Notes: generated by a model from the letters alone, not told the origin. A stretch of DNA of 64,000 nucleotides from Acetobacter aceti (GCF_002005445.1 NZ_CP014692.1:682001-746000); one strand, 5' to 3'. Counted from the stretch's first letter, positions 43,764-53,329 are shown. Program-made: numbers and translations.

Positions 43764-44741
43764 TCAGGCGGGAATCAAAAAAGATCGATCGTAAAAATCG
43801 GCTACATTGAGCCGGGATGGAATGACACGAGCGGTCTGATAAAGATCGGCGACTTTCTGATGGATGGCAATGACGTCATCTGTGATGGAGGGTAGAGCTG
43901 TCACCACCATGCGCGAGGATGACACACGGGCAATATCCAGAGGTGTGCCGGTATCATGGGAGAAGGCAAGTGCGCGTTCTTCCGGATGGGCAACTCCCCA
44001 GGCAAGAGCTTTTCCAACGCGCGACATGAAATCAGTCAGTTCAGGCCGTTTGTTGGCAATGGCAACGTCACTGGCGATACCGCACATGACTTCATCAACC
44101 AGACCGTGGGCAGTCAGCAGAATACGGGCATGATCTTCAAGTTCAGCCGTCGCAGCATAAGGATCCCAGATCGCCCATGCATCGATTGATCCGCTGGACA
44201 GCGCCATTCGTGCATTCGCAGCGGTCAGAGGCGCTTGCACGATCTGGCCTATATCAAGACTTTCGCGTTGCAGAGCAGCCACAACCAGAAGATGGCCGGG
44301 TGAGCCTTTGACAAACGCGACACGGCGACCGATCAGATCTCGCATGGAGTGGACATTGCTGTTTCGGGGCACCAGTAACGCGTTGGATTTTCCATCCACA
44401 CGCCACGCCGAAATTGCCTTGAGAGAGCTGTTGGACGCAAAGGTGAATGTGGCTGTTGCGTCTCCAACATATCCAAAATCAAGCGCGCCTGACGCAATTG
44501 CGGAGATCAAAGGGGCGCCAACGGGAAATGATGCCCACTGGACACGATAAGGTAATTGAGTCAGCAGTCCCGCAGCACTCAGCAGAGAGCGCACACCCCC
44601 TTTCTGGTCACCAACGAACAGTGTAGGGCCGCTGCTTCCATCCACCGGGCCAGACAGTCCGGGTGCTGCCTCCAGTGGCAATGGCAGCAATGAGAGAAAA
44701 GACGCACCAACCACTGTGCGTCGGGAAAGAAAAGTCTCCAT
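43764..44741 (-). CDS. Substrate-binding protein, SsuA-like
   Basis: 325 residues. Signal with double Arg (METFLSRRTVVGASFLSLLPL), cleavage near EAAPGLS. Mature fold: FVGDQKGGVRSLLSAAG, VQWASFPVGAPLISAIASGALDFG, RVAFVKGSPGHLLVVAALQRE, LSSGSIDAWAIWDPYAA, as in sulfonate binding proteins and clearly homologous to the product at 40045. Last gene in the minus-strand run LLM monooxygenase, TonB receptor, flavoprotein, ferredoxin, binding protein; 36 bases follow the ferredoxin stop. No permease is adjacent, so the ABC core at 38296-39944 is its probable partner. Confidence 0.87.
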   Translation of the reverse strand: METFLSRRTVVGASFLSLLPLPLEAAPGLSGPVDGSSGPTLFVGDQKGGVRSLLSAAGLLTQLPYRVQWASFPVGAPLISAIASGALDFGYVGDATATFTFASNSSLKAISAWRVDGKSNALLVPRNSNVHSMRDLIGRRVAFVKGSPGHLLVVAALQRESLDIGQIVQAPLTAANARMALSSGSIDAWAIWDPYAATAELEDHARILLTAHGLVDEVMCGIASDVAIANKRPELTDFMSRVGKALAWGVAHPEERALAFSHDTGTPLDIARVSSSRMVVTALPSITDDVIAIHQKVADLYQTARVIPSRLNVADFYDRSFLIPA

Positions 44742-44777
44742 ATTGACGGCTCCTCTCAGAAAGCTGCGTAAATCGTT

Positions 44778-45155
44778 TCAGATTTTCTTCTCAGTATCCT
44801 TGTCACCGGATGGCCGAAGCGCATAGCGTGCAGATGAAATCATAACCCCTTCTCGTAAAAGACCACCAAGTTGCCAGAAGTTTTTTAGAGGGTCTTCTTC
44901 ATGGCCATCCCATCCGTAATCCCGGCGGATATTTCCCAGAGGGTCATTTTTCAATTCTGAACGGGGAACACCGACAGCAACGTAAATGGCGTCTTCCGAG
45001 CAATAGAGTTCGCACAGAAAGCAGGTCTGACACTGATCCGGTCGTGCAATGACAGGGAGTTGACCGTCTTTCGCCATGTCGAGAACATGATCCGGACAGA
45101 CCACGACGCACGCGTTGCAGCTATTGCATCGGTCGGAAAGAATTTCTGTAATCAT
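44778..45155 (-). CDS. Two-[4Fe-4S] ferredoxin, AprB-like partner of the flavoprotein
   Basis: 125 residues. First cluster motif CNSCNACVVVCPD (three Cys spacings 2-2-3), second CQTCFLCELYCSEDA. A C-terminal tail of about 60 residues with a Trp and acidic motif (RRDYGWDGHEEDPLKNFWQLGG) follows. This shape, small polyferredoxin with a long tail encoded beside a FAD subunit, resembles AprB of adenylylsulfate reductase and related flavoprotein complexes. It would carry electrons to or from the flavoprotein, whose stop overlaps this start (ATGA). Confidence 0.85.
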   Translation of the reverse strand: MITEILSDRCNSCNACVVVCPDHVLDMAKDGQLPVIARPDQCQTCFLCELYCSEDAIYVAVGVPRSELKNDPLGNIRRDYGWDGHEEDPLKNFWQLGGLLREGVMISSARYALRPSGDKDTEKKI

Positions 45156-46737
45156 GATACTGCATCTTCTGTAGTGCGAAATTTTTCAAGATACGGAGTG
45201 ATCCGGCCCAGGCCTCCGGTGATTATCCGGCTCTGGTAGTCAGGATTTTGTTGAGGATAGTCTTCCCTTACATGCATGCCTCGGCTCTCCTTTCGAGCCA
45301 GTGCGGAGGCATTGCACCATCTCGCGGTCGCGACCATGGCGGCGGTCTCTCTTGCCGAAACCGTCTCCAGCTTTTCACTGTGCAGACTGGTCTGTATTTC
45401 TGACCACGCTTTGTCCAGCAAGGAAGCCGAAGACTTCAGTCTGGTTTCATTTCTCCAGAGCGCTTTATCCAGATCAAGCGTTTCTTTTGTGCGATCTGTA
45501 TCGCAGCCTTTCTGTCAACAGCTTTTATGGCACCGGACGGACGCAATCCGGCGCCTCCAAGAGGTTTCAGTTTTTCGCTTCGATCCAAGGTTTTTCGATG
45601 TTTTTTGGCCTCGTGAGCGGCCCCGGTGCCCGAAAGCACCCCGGACGACAGCGCCCATGCAGCATTCTGCGCTCCACCACCGCTCGTGGCGCCTGCGATA
45701 TGTTCGCGTGTTGCGGCATCTCCTGCAGCGAACAATCCTGGAACAGAGGTGGCGCAGACATCATTGACAATACGGAGACCGCCGATACCCCGGATTGTGC
45801 CTTCTCCGAAAAGTTTCACTTCAAACCGATCCTGAAACATGTCGATACCCCGTCGTTCAAAGGCAGCAACGGTTGCCGGCTGAATCTCCCTGACAACAGC
45901 CGGCAGCCCGGCGGGCGCTTCGTGAAGATCGGCATAAACCGGTCCGGCCCGGAAGGCATCGGCCAACTTGCAAAGATAATCACGAGGTTTATCCCAGCCG
46001 GGTATGGACAGGAGTTGTCCTTCTGCGTTGAAGTATCGCGCTCCCGTATAAGGCAGGGTGCGTGTACTGAGCCACGCAGGGGAGATGGAGTAGGAAACAC
46101 AGAACTCCATTCCGGAAAGTTCTGCTCCGGCCTCCACGCCCATGAGATAACCGTCACCTGTGTTGTTGTGACTCCCCAGCAGGCCAGATCGAAAGGCGCA
46201 GCCTCCTGTTGCGAGTATGACCGCACCAGTCCGGGCGTTCCATGGCCTGTCGTTCAGCCGGTCGTAACCTGCCACGCCACCGATCGAGCCATCCTGCCGA
46301 GCCAGAAGTTCAAGAACAGGATGCTGATCAAGGATGGTGACGCCCAGTTCTGTGGCGTATTGCCGCAAGGCACGGAGATATTCTGGACCACGCAGGCCCG
46401 ATCGAAACGTGCCCCCCTTGCCGTCACCCGAGAAAGGATACCATGGGGCTATTTCGGGAATGGACCGCCATGTTATGTCAATGATGCGTTCCATCCACAC
46501 CGGGTCTGCCAGTCCAAAAGCACTCTCCAGTCGGCGTTCTATAGCAGTCTTGCGTAATTCCGGTTCCGGCGGCACCCACCAGTGATTCGGGCCGGCCGGT
46601 GCGGTGACGCCGCTGGTCCCCATGAAGCCTTTATCTGCGATAATGACACGGGCTCCGGTTTTGGCAGCGGAAATGGCAGCCCAGCCTGCAGCCATCCCTC
46701 CACCGACAATCAGAACATCTGCAGTGATCTCGTTCAT
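45152..46737 (-). pseudogene. FAD flavoprotein, AprA/fumarate reductase type, frameshifted
   Basis: Reads from 46737 (MNEITADVLIVGGGMAAGWAA, the FAD GxGxxG motif) through TGGCAFRSGLLGSHNNTGDGY and ATREHIAGATSGGGAQNAAWAL, typical of the succinate dehydrogenase/AprA/LAspO FAD family. After about 415 residues the frame is lost at a run of four A (plus 45485-45488 TTTT). The correct C-terminus continues one frame over (ETLDLDKALWRNETRL to EDAVS) and ends at 45152. Restoring one A would fuse them. AprA-like enzymes act on sulfite/adenylylsulfate, but the substrate here is unknown. Coupled to the ferredoxin and 23 bases after the receptor gene. Confidence 0.8.
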
Positions 46738-46760
46738 GATGCTTTCCTGCTCGAGAAAAT

Positions 46761-48965
46761 TCAGAAATCTATTCGTGCGCTGAGTGAGACCGTTCTCGGG
46801 TCTCCGGGGAGCGCCGCCATGTTGCCGTAGGTTGTCCAGTATCGCTGGCCACCCAGATTTCGGATCATTCCCCTGAAGGTCATATGATGTTTGCCGACAG
46901 GCATGACGTAATTGGCGCCGATGTCCCATATCCGATAGGAGGGAAGCGCCAGTGTGTTGGCTGCTCCATCATACATCGAGTCCACGTAACGAAAATAAGC
47001 GTCCAGACTCAGACCTTCGATATGGGGAACCCGGTAATGAAGCTGGGCGGATGCCTGCAAAGGTGCTGTACCCTCAACATGGTTTCCTGTTACGGATGCA
47101 GAAGCTTTCTGATAAAGAGCCGAAAGGTAGGTAATGCCGCCTGAAAGCGTAAGGCGCGGCGTTATGGCGAACGCTCCGTTTATTTCTACTCCCTGATAAC
47201 GTGCCAATCCGTCCTGCATGTAATAATTCTGGGCATTCGTATAGCCGGTGCCGCTATCAAGACGAAATAAAGCACCCGTCAGAGACCAGCGTTTGCGTGC
47301 AATTTTTACTCCAAGTTCGTAATTGCTGCTTTCCATGGGAGCAAAAACTTCATTGCGATTGACATTGCTGCTTCCTGCCTGTCCACCGCTCTGCATTGCG
47401 CGAACGTAACTGAAATAGACATTCAGACCCGGATCTATCTTGTAGGTCAGTGCGAAGACCGGTGTCACCGGAGTATTGCTATGGCTGGCTGTCTTTGTAC
47501 CATTCGAAGAAAAATCGTTTTCATTATACCAGGTATAACGGAAACCCGCGAGTAGTGACCAGTTTTTCCAGGTGACGGTATCACTCAGGAACGGAGCAAT
47601 CTGTTGATAGTCAATATAGTGATAAAGGCGCGGATGATAGAAATCTGCTGGTGTGTGCCCGGATAGGGTTGGAATATCGTTGAAAATATTTCCTGTGGAA
47701 ATAACCTTGTTCGTTGTTGCATTTGCATCTGTATCATACAATTGGCGTTCCCATGATATGCCAGCGACCATGTCATGTCGGAAAGGCCCTGTCTTAACAT
47801 GGCCTTCGGTCGCTTCCTGAATCTGGTTATACCACCACTGTCTCTGAATGAAGAAGGCGTTGTCGTGGTAACTCCCCTTGTTGTCTGTCAATGTCATGAG
47901 TGTACCAGGGAAATCTTCATCCAGCACGGAATAGCGATATGATAGCCGGGAGTGCCAGTCAGGATTGATATCCCAGGTCAAACCGGCGGTGACGACTTTC
48001 ATGTCATTGGTTTTCCAACTGCCCCGAGCGCCCAGTTGCGTCCGTCCACTGATGGATGGCAAAGACGTGACATTTGATGCAATCGACAGTGTGTTGATCA
48101 TATTTTCCTGAAGCGTTTTCATGAAAAACATGCTGGCGTCCCATTTGAGGGAATTGGTTATTTTCCCATCGAACGCCAACGTCACACCATCACGTCGCAT
48201 TGTGCCGCCATTGAACAGATTGCCGATTTCATTCACAAACGAAAAACGATAACGCAGACGTCCCTGATCCACGAGTGTTCCTCCGGCATCAATCATCTGC
48301 CGAAAGACGGCATCGGATCGATAGCCAGCTTCCAGTGATACTGTTGTGGCGTCATGAGGCTTCTTGATCTCAAAATTGACCACTCCGCCTGGAGCCCCAA
48401 AACCATACATGAAGGCCGAAGCCCCCTTGATCATCTGAATGCTCTCGAAATTCTCGACAGGAAGGTCGATTGACCAGTAAGGAATGGCCAATCCATCGAC
48501 TTTGTAGCCATTCAGTGAATCGACAGACAGCCCTCGAATCTTGAAACTTGCTCCAGATGCAGCGCCATTGCCGCTATTGGCAATCGTTACAGAAGAATCC
48601 TGAGCGAAAACTGCATTGATGTCGGTGGCCTGACGAGCCTGAATTGTAGCAGCACTGACTGATGACACAGCAAATGGAGTATCGAATGCAGATCGGCTTC
48701 CAAGAGCGCCGCTATTGACGGCATTCCGTAGAGTACGACTCGCACCTGTGGAATGGACAGTAATGCTTTCAGAGGCAGCACTTTTAATCGACGAAATATT
48801 CTGTTTGAATTGTAGTTTTATGACGTCGTTACGATTTTCTTCTTTGTTCTTCGGGTGAGTCTGAACCGAAGCTGCAATGAGAGATTCTTCAGGGAGAGCC
48901 GTTGCAAAACCGGCAAAAATGAAGAGTCCAAGATAACGTGTCAGGAGGAGTTCTTTCTGCAGCAT
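46761..48965 (-). CDS. TonB-dependent receptor, siderophore-receptor-like
   Basis: 734 residues from the ATG at 48965 (a TTG four codons upstream is also open). Signal near 8-30, then a long linker and plug domain (about 105-225) with TPFAVSSVSAATIQARQATDINAVFAQ, NGAASGASFKIRGLSVDSLNGYKVDG and QMIKGASAFMYGFGAPGGVVNFEIKKP, followed by the barrel ending SLSARIDF. Plug style is that of FhuA/FecA-like siderophore receptors. In the same operon as a flavin monooxygenase and an AprAB-like pair, so the ligand may be a sulfur-containing compound. Not near-identical to the receptor at 34473. Confidence 0.9.
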   Translation of the reverse strand: MLQKELLLTRYLGLFIFAGFATALPEESLIAASVQTHPKNKEENRNDVIKLQFKQNISSIKSAASESITVHSTGASRTLRNAVNSGALGSRSAFDTPFAVSSVSAATIQARQATDINAVFAQDSSVTIANSGNGAASGASFKIRGLSVDSLNGYKVDGLAIPYWSIDLPVENFESIQMIKGASAFMYGFGAPGGVVNFEIKKPHDATTVSLEAGYRSDAVFRQMIDAGGTLVDQGRLRYRFSFVNEIGNLFNGGTMRRDGVTLAFDGKITNSLKWDASMFFMKTLQENMINTLSIASNVTSLPSISGRTQLGARGSWKTNDMKVVTAGLTWDINPDWHSRLSYRYSVLDEDFPGTLMTLTDNKGSYHDNAFFIQRQWWYNQIQEATEGHVKTGPFRHDMVAGISWERQLYDTDANATTNKVISTGNIFNDIPTLSGHTPADFYHPRLYHYIDYQQIAPFLSDTVTWKNWSLLAGFRYTWYNENDFSSNGTKTASHSNTPVTPVFALTYKIDPGLNVYFSYVRAMQSGGQAGSSNVNRNEVFAPMESSNYELGVKIARKRWSLTGALFRLDSGTGYTNAQNYYMQDGLARYQGVEINGAFAITPRLTLSGGITYLSALYQKASASVTGNHVEGTAPLQASAQLHYRVPHIEGLSLDAYFRYVDSMYDGAANTLALPSYRIWDIGANYVMPVGKHHMTFRGMIRNLGGQRYWTTYGNMAALPGDPRTVSLSARIDF

Positions 48966-49043
48966 GATATTTTCCAATATAAAGCCGGGCTGCTCCGGTG
49001 AACATTGACAAGAAGAGGTAAGAGGAATGTTTACTGTTCTGCG

Positions 49044-50339
49044 TCATAACTCCAGATGATGGCGGAGAGTTTTTCCATTGTAACTCTGACGAAATGCGCC
49101 TCTGCGTTGAAGTTCCGGGACAACAGATTTAAGAAAAATATTCTCTGAAGCAGGGTAGTTCGGAGGGATGACCGTAAAGCCGTCAATGCCGGTCTCATTC
49201 ACCCACGATATCATCTGATCGGCTACAGTAGCCGGAGAGCCAACAAAAGAAGGGAATGAGAGATCCCGGGCGTAGGAGAGTGCGGTCTGCTCCAACGTCA
49301 GTCCTTTTGCTCTTGCATCAGCAATCAAAGGCAGGAAGCGACCACGACTGCCACGGATTTCAGAATCCAGATCTGGGATCAATTCATCCCGAGCATACTG
49401 AGAAAGATCGTGATTCATGCTTCCGGACATAAAGGTCAGACCGGCAAGAGGATGGATGAGGGCATCCAGCTCCGCCTGAAATTCTTCAGCCAGAGAATCC
49501 GTTTCAGAAACGATAGGGACACAGCCGGGAAGTATTCGCACCTTAGCCGGATTCCGACCCGCCAATGCTATTTTCTGACGAAAGTCAGAGACAAAGTTGC
49601 GCGCTCTGGCTGGTGTTGTCAGAACAGGAAAAATGACCTCTGCGTAGCGGGATGCAACATCCGAAAAGCGTTCTGAAACGCCAGCCTGAATAAGAACGGG
49701 AGTTGCCTCCTGATATTGAGGAATATTGAGAGGACCTGCTATCTGAAAATGTTGTCCCTTGTGGGAAATCGGACTGATATGGTCCTTGAGTGCATAAACA
49801 CCATTCTTCCGATCCCTCACAACGGCATCGGGTTGCCAGCTTTTCCAGAGTGATTGCACTACATCTATGAATTCTGCTGCACGGTCATAACGTTCTGCGT
49901 GTTCAAAGTGGTTTTGACGACTGAAATTGCGTGCTTCACTATCACTGACGGATGTGACGGCATTCCAACCCACCCGTCCATGACTGTAATGGTTGATGGC
50001 ACCCAGCATGCGGGCAATATGGTAGGGTTCCGTATAGGTCGTGGAAATCGTTCCTGCGAGGCCAATTCTATCTGTCAGGACGGATAGTGCAGAGAGTAAT
50101 GTTAATGGCTCCGGTGATCCAACGGCACGGCTGGTTACCGTAGCGTCAATTGACCCTCCATAATTACTGTCGATAGCCAGTTTGTCCGCTACAAAAACCA
50201 TATCGAGCGCTGCACGTTCGGCCTGGCGAGCCAGTGAAGCATAGGCCCTGATATCCATTGGATCAGCATTGGAAGATGTAGCATGTCGCCAACCTCCAAG
50301 ATGCAGACCGGAAAGGGTCAGGAACAGGGCCAGATGCAT
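49044..50339 (-). CDS. LLM-class flavin-dependent monooxygenase, NtaA/DszA family
   Basis: 431 residues. The N-terminal strand region MHLALFLTLSGLHLGGWRH lacks the longer leader of its neighbours. LDMVFVADKLAID, SPEPLTLLSALSVLTDRIGLAGTISTTYTEPYHIARM and NHYSHGRVGWNAVTS are characteristic of NtaA/SnaA/DszA/DmoA-type enzymes, which use reduced FMN to oxidise sulfur- or nitrogen-bearing substrates. GAGG lies 7 bases before the start. First of the five-gene minus-strand operon; divergent from the LLM gene at 50542. Sulfur versus nitrogen substrate cannot be told from sequence; neighbours favour sulfur. Confidence 0.87.
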   Translation of the reverse strand: MHLALFLTLSGLHLGGWRHATSSNADPMDIRAYASLARQAERAALDMVFVADKLAIDSNYGGSIDATVTSRAVGSPEPLTLLSALSVLTDRIGLAGTISTTYTEPYHIARMLGAINHYSHGRVGWNAVTSVSDSEARNFSRQNHFEHAERYDRAAEFIDVVQSLWKSWQPDAVVRDRKNGVYALKDHISPISHKGQHFQIAGPLNIPQYQEATPVLIQAGVSERFSDVASRYAEVIFPVLTTPARARNFVSDFRQKIALAGRNPAKVRILPGCVPIVSETDSLAEEFQAELDALIHPLAGLTFMSGSMNHDLSQYARDELIPDLDSEIRGSRGRFLPLIADARAKGLTLEQTALSYARDLSFPSFVGSPATVADQMISWVNETGIDGFTVIPPNYPASENIFLKSVVPELQRRGAFRQSYNGKTLRHHLEL

Positions 50340-50541
50340 CAGGATACCTCAAAACGGAATTGATCCTATTCATACTAATGACAATGCGTTTTATAATAAC
50401 AAGTTTTCCTTTTTTATTAATCAATGTTCAGCAATCAATGAGATTGTTTGCAATGCAGAATTCGTCAATTTAATATTTCTCGTTATCGAAAGAGGAAAAC
50501 GGTCGTCAATGTCATCTCCCTATTGTTCAGGGGAGAGGGTC
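50340..50541. promoter_or_regulatory. Divergent promoter region between two LLM genes
   Basis: About 200 bases, AT-rich (50380-50480), with no gene. It must hold promoters for the minus-strand operon and for the two plus-strand LLM genes. An alternative upstream ATG at 50509 exists, but GGGAGAGG directly before 50542 fixes the plus-strand start. Confidence 0.4.
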
Positions 50542-51897
50542 ATGGGCTCAGTCAGGCAACGTCAGCTTAAGTTGGGTGCGATTCTTGCCGGTGTCGGTAC
50601 GGATTTCAGCCAATGGCGGGATCCAGAATTGCCGCCGAATGCCAGCATTGACATTGATTGGTACATCCAGAATGCCCGACTGGCGGAAGAAGCCAAGTTC
50701 GATCTGGTTTTCATTGTCGATAGTCCATTTATTACGCCAGATACCGCGCCGCACTTCCTCAATCGTCTGGAGCCGCTTACTTTATTGTCTGCTCTGGCAG
50801 TTTCCACGTCACATATTGGCCTGGTGGGCACACTCACTACAACTTACTGGGAACCTTACAATGTCGCACGCCTGTTTGGCTCGCTTGATCATATCAGCAA
50901 GGGGCGTGCTGGCTGGAATGTAGTGACCACCGGACTGGAAGGTGCATCACGCAACTACGGTAAGGACAAACACCTTGATCATGCCCTTCGCTACCGGCGG
51001 GCAGAGGAGTTTGTGGATGTTGTGAAAGGTCTCTGGGATAGCTACGAAGATGATGCTTTTCCCTATGATAAAAAAAATGACGTTTTTCTTGATAAATCAA
51101 AACAGCACGCACTCAACCATCAAGGTGAATACCTGTCTGTTGCTGGGCCGCTGGCACTGAGTCGTTCGCCGCAGGGTTATCCCGTTATTTTTCAGGCGGG
51201 CGACAGTAACGCAGGACGACAACTGGGTGCGCAAATCGCAGATGGTACTTTTGCAGCAGTGGAAGATTTCGAATCTGCACAAGAGTATTATCACGATCTC
51301 AAGACGAGAGCGAAGGCGCTTGGCCGCGATCCTGCTTCCATTCATGTTCTTCCCGGCATCGCTCCGATTATTGCTGAAACGGATGAAGAAGCCCGTGAGA
51401 TAGCTGTTAGGCGGGAGGGGGCGTTGGATATAGATAAAAAGCTTGTCGCTCTTGGACGGGCTTTCAATTATCATGATTTTCGGCAGTACCCGCTTGACGC
51501 GCCATTTCCAGATACCAGCAATCTGACTCTGAACAGCTACAAAGGTCATGCAGAGCGTATTTTGCGCGGGGTAAATGCAGACAGGCTGACGTTACGACAA
51601 GCGGCAGAGCGTTATGGAAGCTGGCGGCTCAGTTTCATTGGATCACCGCAAACCGTCGCCAATGAAATCGAACGCTGGTTTGTTGGGAACGCGGCAGACG
51701 GTTTCAATATTCGAGTAACCAACCCACGGGATTTCAAGCTTTTCCGTGAACGTGTCATTCCTATTCTTCAGGAACGTGGCCTGTTCCGGACCGAATATGA
51801 AGGAACAACATTGAGAGACCATCTTGGTCTTTCTGTCCCGGAAAATATATGGACGTCAAGGAAACGTGAAGACTCTTCACGTGCCGATGCCGCCTGA
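50542..51897 (+). CDS. LLM-class flavin-dependent monooxygenase, NtaA/DszA family
   Basis: 451 residues. Motifs: LGAILAGVGTDFSQWRDPELPPNASIDIDWY, FDLVFIVDSPFI, RLEPLTLLSALAVSTSHIGLVGT, DHISKGRAGWNVVTTGLEGASRNYG, and late FIGSPQTVANEIERWFVGNAADGFN with RGLFRTEYEGTTLRDHLGL. All are typical of the nitrilotriacetate monooxygenase/DszA group. FMNH2 and O2 dependent, cytoplasmic. GGGGAGAGG lies directly upstream of ATG 50542. Followed 25 bases later by a paralogue with which it shares roughly half its visible motifs. Confidence 0.88.
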   Translation: MGSVRQRQLKLGAILAGVGTDFSQWRDPELPPNASIDIDWYIQNARLAEEAKFDLVFIVDSPFITPDTAPHFLNRLEPLTLLSALAVSTSHIGLVGTLTTTYWEPYNVARLFGSLDHISKGRAGWNVVTTGLEGASRNYGKDKHLDHALRYRRAEEFVDVVKGLWDSYEDDAFPYDKKNDVFLDKSKQHALNHQGEYLSVAGPLALSRSPQGYPVIFQAGDSNAGRQLGAQIADGTFAAVEDFESAQEYYHDLKTRAKALGRDPASIHVLPGIAPIIAETDEEAREIAVRREGALDIDKKLVALGRAFNYHDFRQYPLDAPFPDTSNLTLNSYKGHAERILRGVNADRLTLRQAAERYGSWRLSFIGSPQTVANEIERWFVGNAADGFNIRVTNPRDFKLFRERVIPILQERGLFRTEYEGTTLRDHLGLSVPENIWTSRKREDSSRADAA

Positions 51898-51922
51898 TAC
51901 TCCCTGCTGTGAAAGTGATAAA

Positions 51923-53254
51923 ATGACACAGAAACGCAAGATCAAACTTGGCTTCATTCTGCATGGCGTGGGGCGTACATGGGATGACTGGCGCCATCCG
52001 GAACGGGATGTGCGGGCCAGCACAAATTTTTCTTTCTATCGCAAACAGGCACAGCTTGCAGAAAAAGGGAAGTTCGATTTTCTTTTTGTTGCTGACAGCC
52101 TGTCTATCAATGAGAAATCCAGTCCGCATTACCTTAACCGTTTCGAACCACTCACCATCCTGTCGTCGTTGGCTGCTGTTACCGATCATATCGGTCTCGT
52201 TGGCACGCTGAGTGTGAGCTATACGGAACCGTTCAATGTAGCGCGACAGTTCGCTTCCCTTGACCATATCAGCCATGGTCGGGCTGGCTGGAACGTCGTC
52301 ACTTCATGGCTGAGTGACACCGCTGCAAATTTTGGCCGAAAGGAGCATCCTGCCCATAGTGAACGCTACCGCATCGCGGCGGAACATCTGGAGACCGTAC
52401 AGGGTCTGTGGGACAGTTGGGAGGATGATGCGCTGGTTGGCGATAAAGCCGGCGGTATATTTGTTAATCCTGAGAAACTGCACAAACTGGATCATGCCGG
52501 TTCCCATTTTCAGGTCCGTGGTCCGCTGAATATTGACCGATCGCCTCAGGGTCAGCCTGTCATTTTTCAGGCAGGAGCATCGGAAACAGGACGTGATTTT
52601 GCTGCACGTCACGCGGAAGCCGTTTTCTGCGGTCCTGCTGATCTTGACGAGGCGCGTCTTTATTACGCCGATCTCAAGTCACGTGCGCGCAAATTGGGTC
52701 GGAAAGACGATCTGCCTTTCATTCTGCCCGGTGCGGCACCTATTGTCGGTTTAACCGAAGACGAGGCGGAAGCACGCTATCAGGAACTGGTTGCTTTAAC
52801 TTCCATAGATACCGGTCTTGGTTTTCTTTCACGCTCATTCAACGATCATGACTTCAGGCAATACGATCTTGACGGACCCTTTCCCGAAGTCGAACAGATC
52901 GGTAATGAAAGCAACCAGAGCGCCTCGCAACGTATCCTTAAGCGGGTGAAAAAAGATAATTTAAGTATCCGGCAGATTGCACGCGAACTTGCCACGCCGC
53001 GGGGCGATTTTGTTGGCACGCCCGCGCAGGTTGCTGACGCCTTGCAGAACTGGTTTGAAACCGGCGGTGCGGATGGTTTTGTTCTTTTCGAGCCCTTGCC
53101 GGGACAACTGGATCTTTTTGTCCAATATGTCATCCCAATCCTGCAGGAGCGCGATCTGTTCAGGCGGGAATATGAACATGAAACATTTCGAGAAAATCTG
53201 GGTCTTTCTATCCCTGTCAATCGCTATGCTGTCGACCGCAAACAAGTCGGTTGA
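51923..53254 (+). CDS. LLM-class flavin-dependent monooxygenase, NtaA/DszA family
   Basis: 443 residues. KLGFILHGVGRTWDDWRHPE, FDFLFVADSLSINEKSS, RFEPLTILSSLAAVTDHIGLVGT, DHISHGRAGWNVVTSWLSDTAANFG and GTPAQVADALQNWFETGGADGF mark it as NtaA/DszA family, paralogous to the preceding gene. Start ATG 51923 with a weak ribosome site (GAAAGTGAT), suggesting coupling to the upstream gene 25 bases away. Downstream hairpin then IS. Sulfone or sulfonate oxidation is the expected type of reaction, inferred from the locus. Confidence 0.87.
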   Translation: MTQKRKIKLGFILHGVGRTWDDWRHPERDVRASTNFSFYRKQAQLAEKGKFDFLFVADSLSINEKSSPHYLNRFEPLTILSSLAAVTDHIGLVGTLSVSYTEPFNVARQFASLDHISHGRAGWNVVTSWLSDTAANFGRKEHPAHSERYRIAAEHLETVQGLWDSWEDDALVGDKAGGIFVNPEKLHKLDHAGSHFQVRGPLNIDRSPQGQPVIFQAGASETGRDFAARHAEAVFCGPADLDEARLYYADLKSRARKLGRKDDLPFILPGAAPIVGLTEDEAEARYQELVALTSIDTGLGFLSRSFNDHDFRQYDLDGPFPEVEQIGNESNQSASQRILKRVKKDNLSIRQIARELATPRGDFVGTPAQVADALQNWFETGGADGFVLFEPLPGQLDLFVQYVIPILQERDLFRREYEHETFRENLGLSIPVNRYAVDRKQVG

Positions 53255-53273
53255 TTTCAGTTTTCGTGGATTG

Positions 53274-53303
53274 CAACGGCTCTCCTTGACGGGATAGCCG
53301 TTG
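53274..53303 (+). terminator. Hairpin after the LLM pair
   Basis: CAACGGCT and AGCCGTTG form an 8-base-pair stem around 14 bases, 20 bases after the last monooxygenase stop. The following stretch (TGATCTGTTGTTT) is only moderately T-rich, so efficiency is uncertain. It lies just before an IS630 element. Confidence 0.45.
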
Positions 53304-53329
53304 TGATCTGTTGTTTCATGCACATAATA

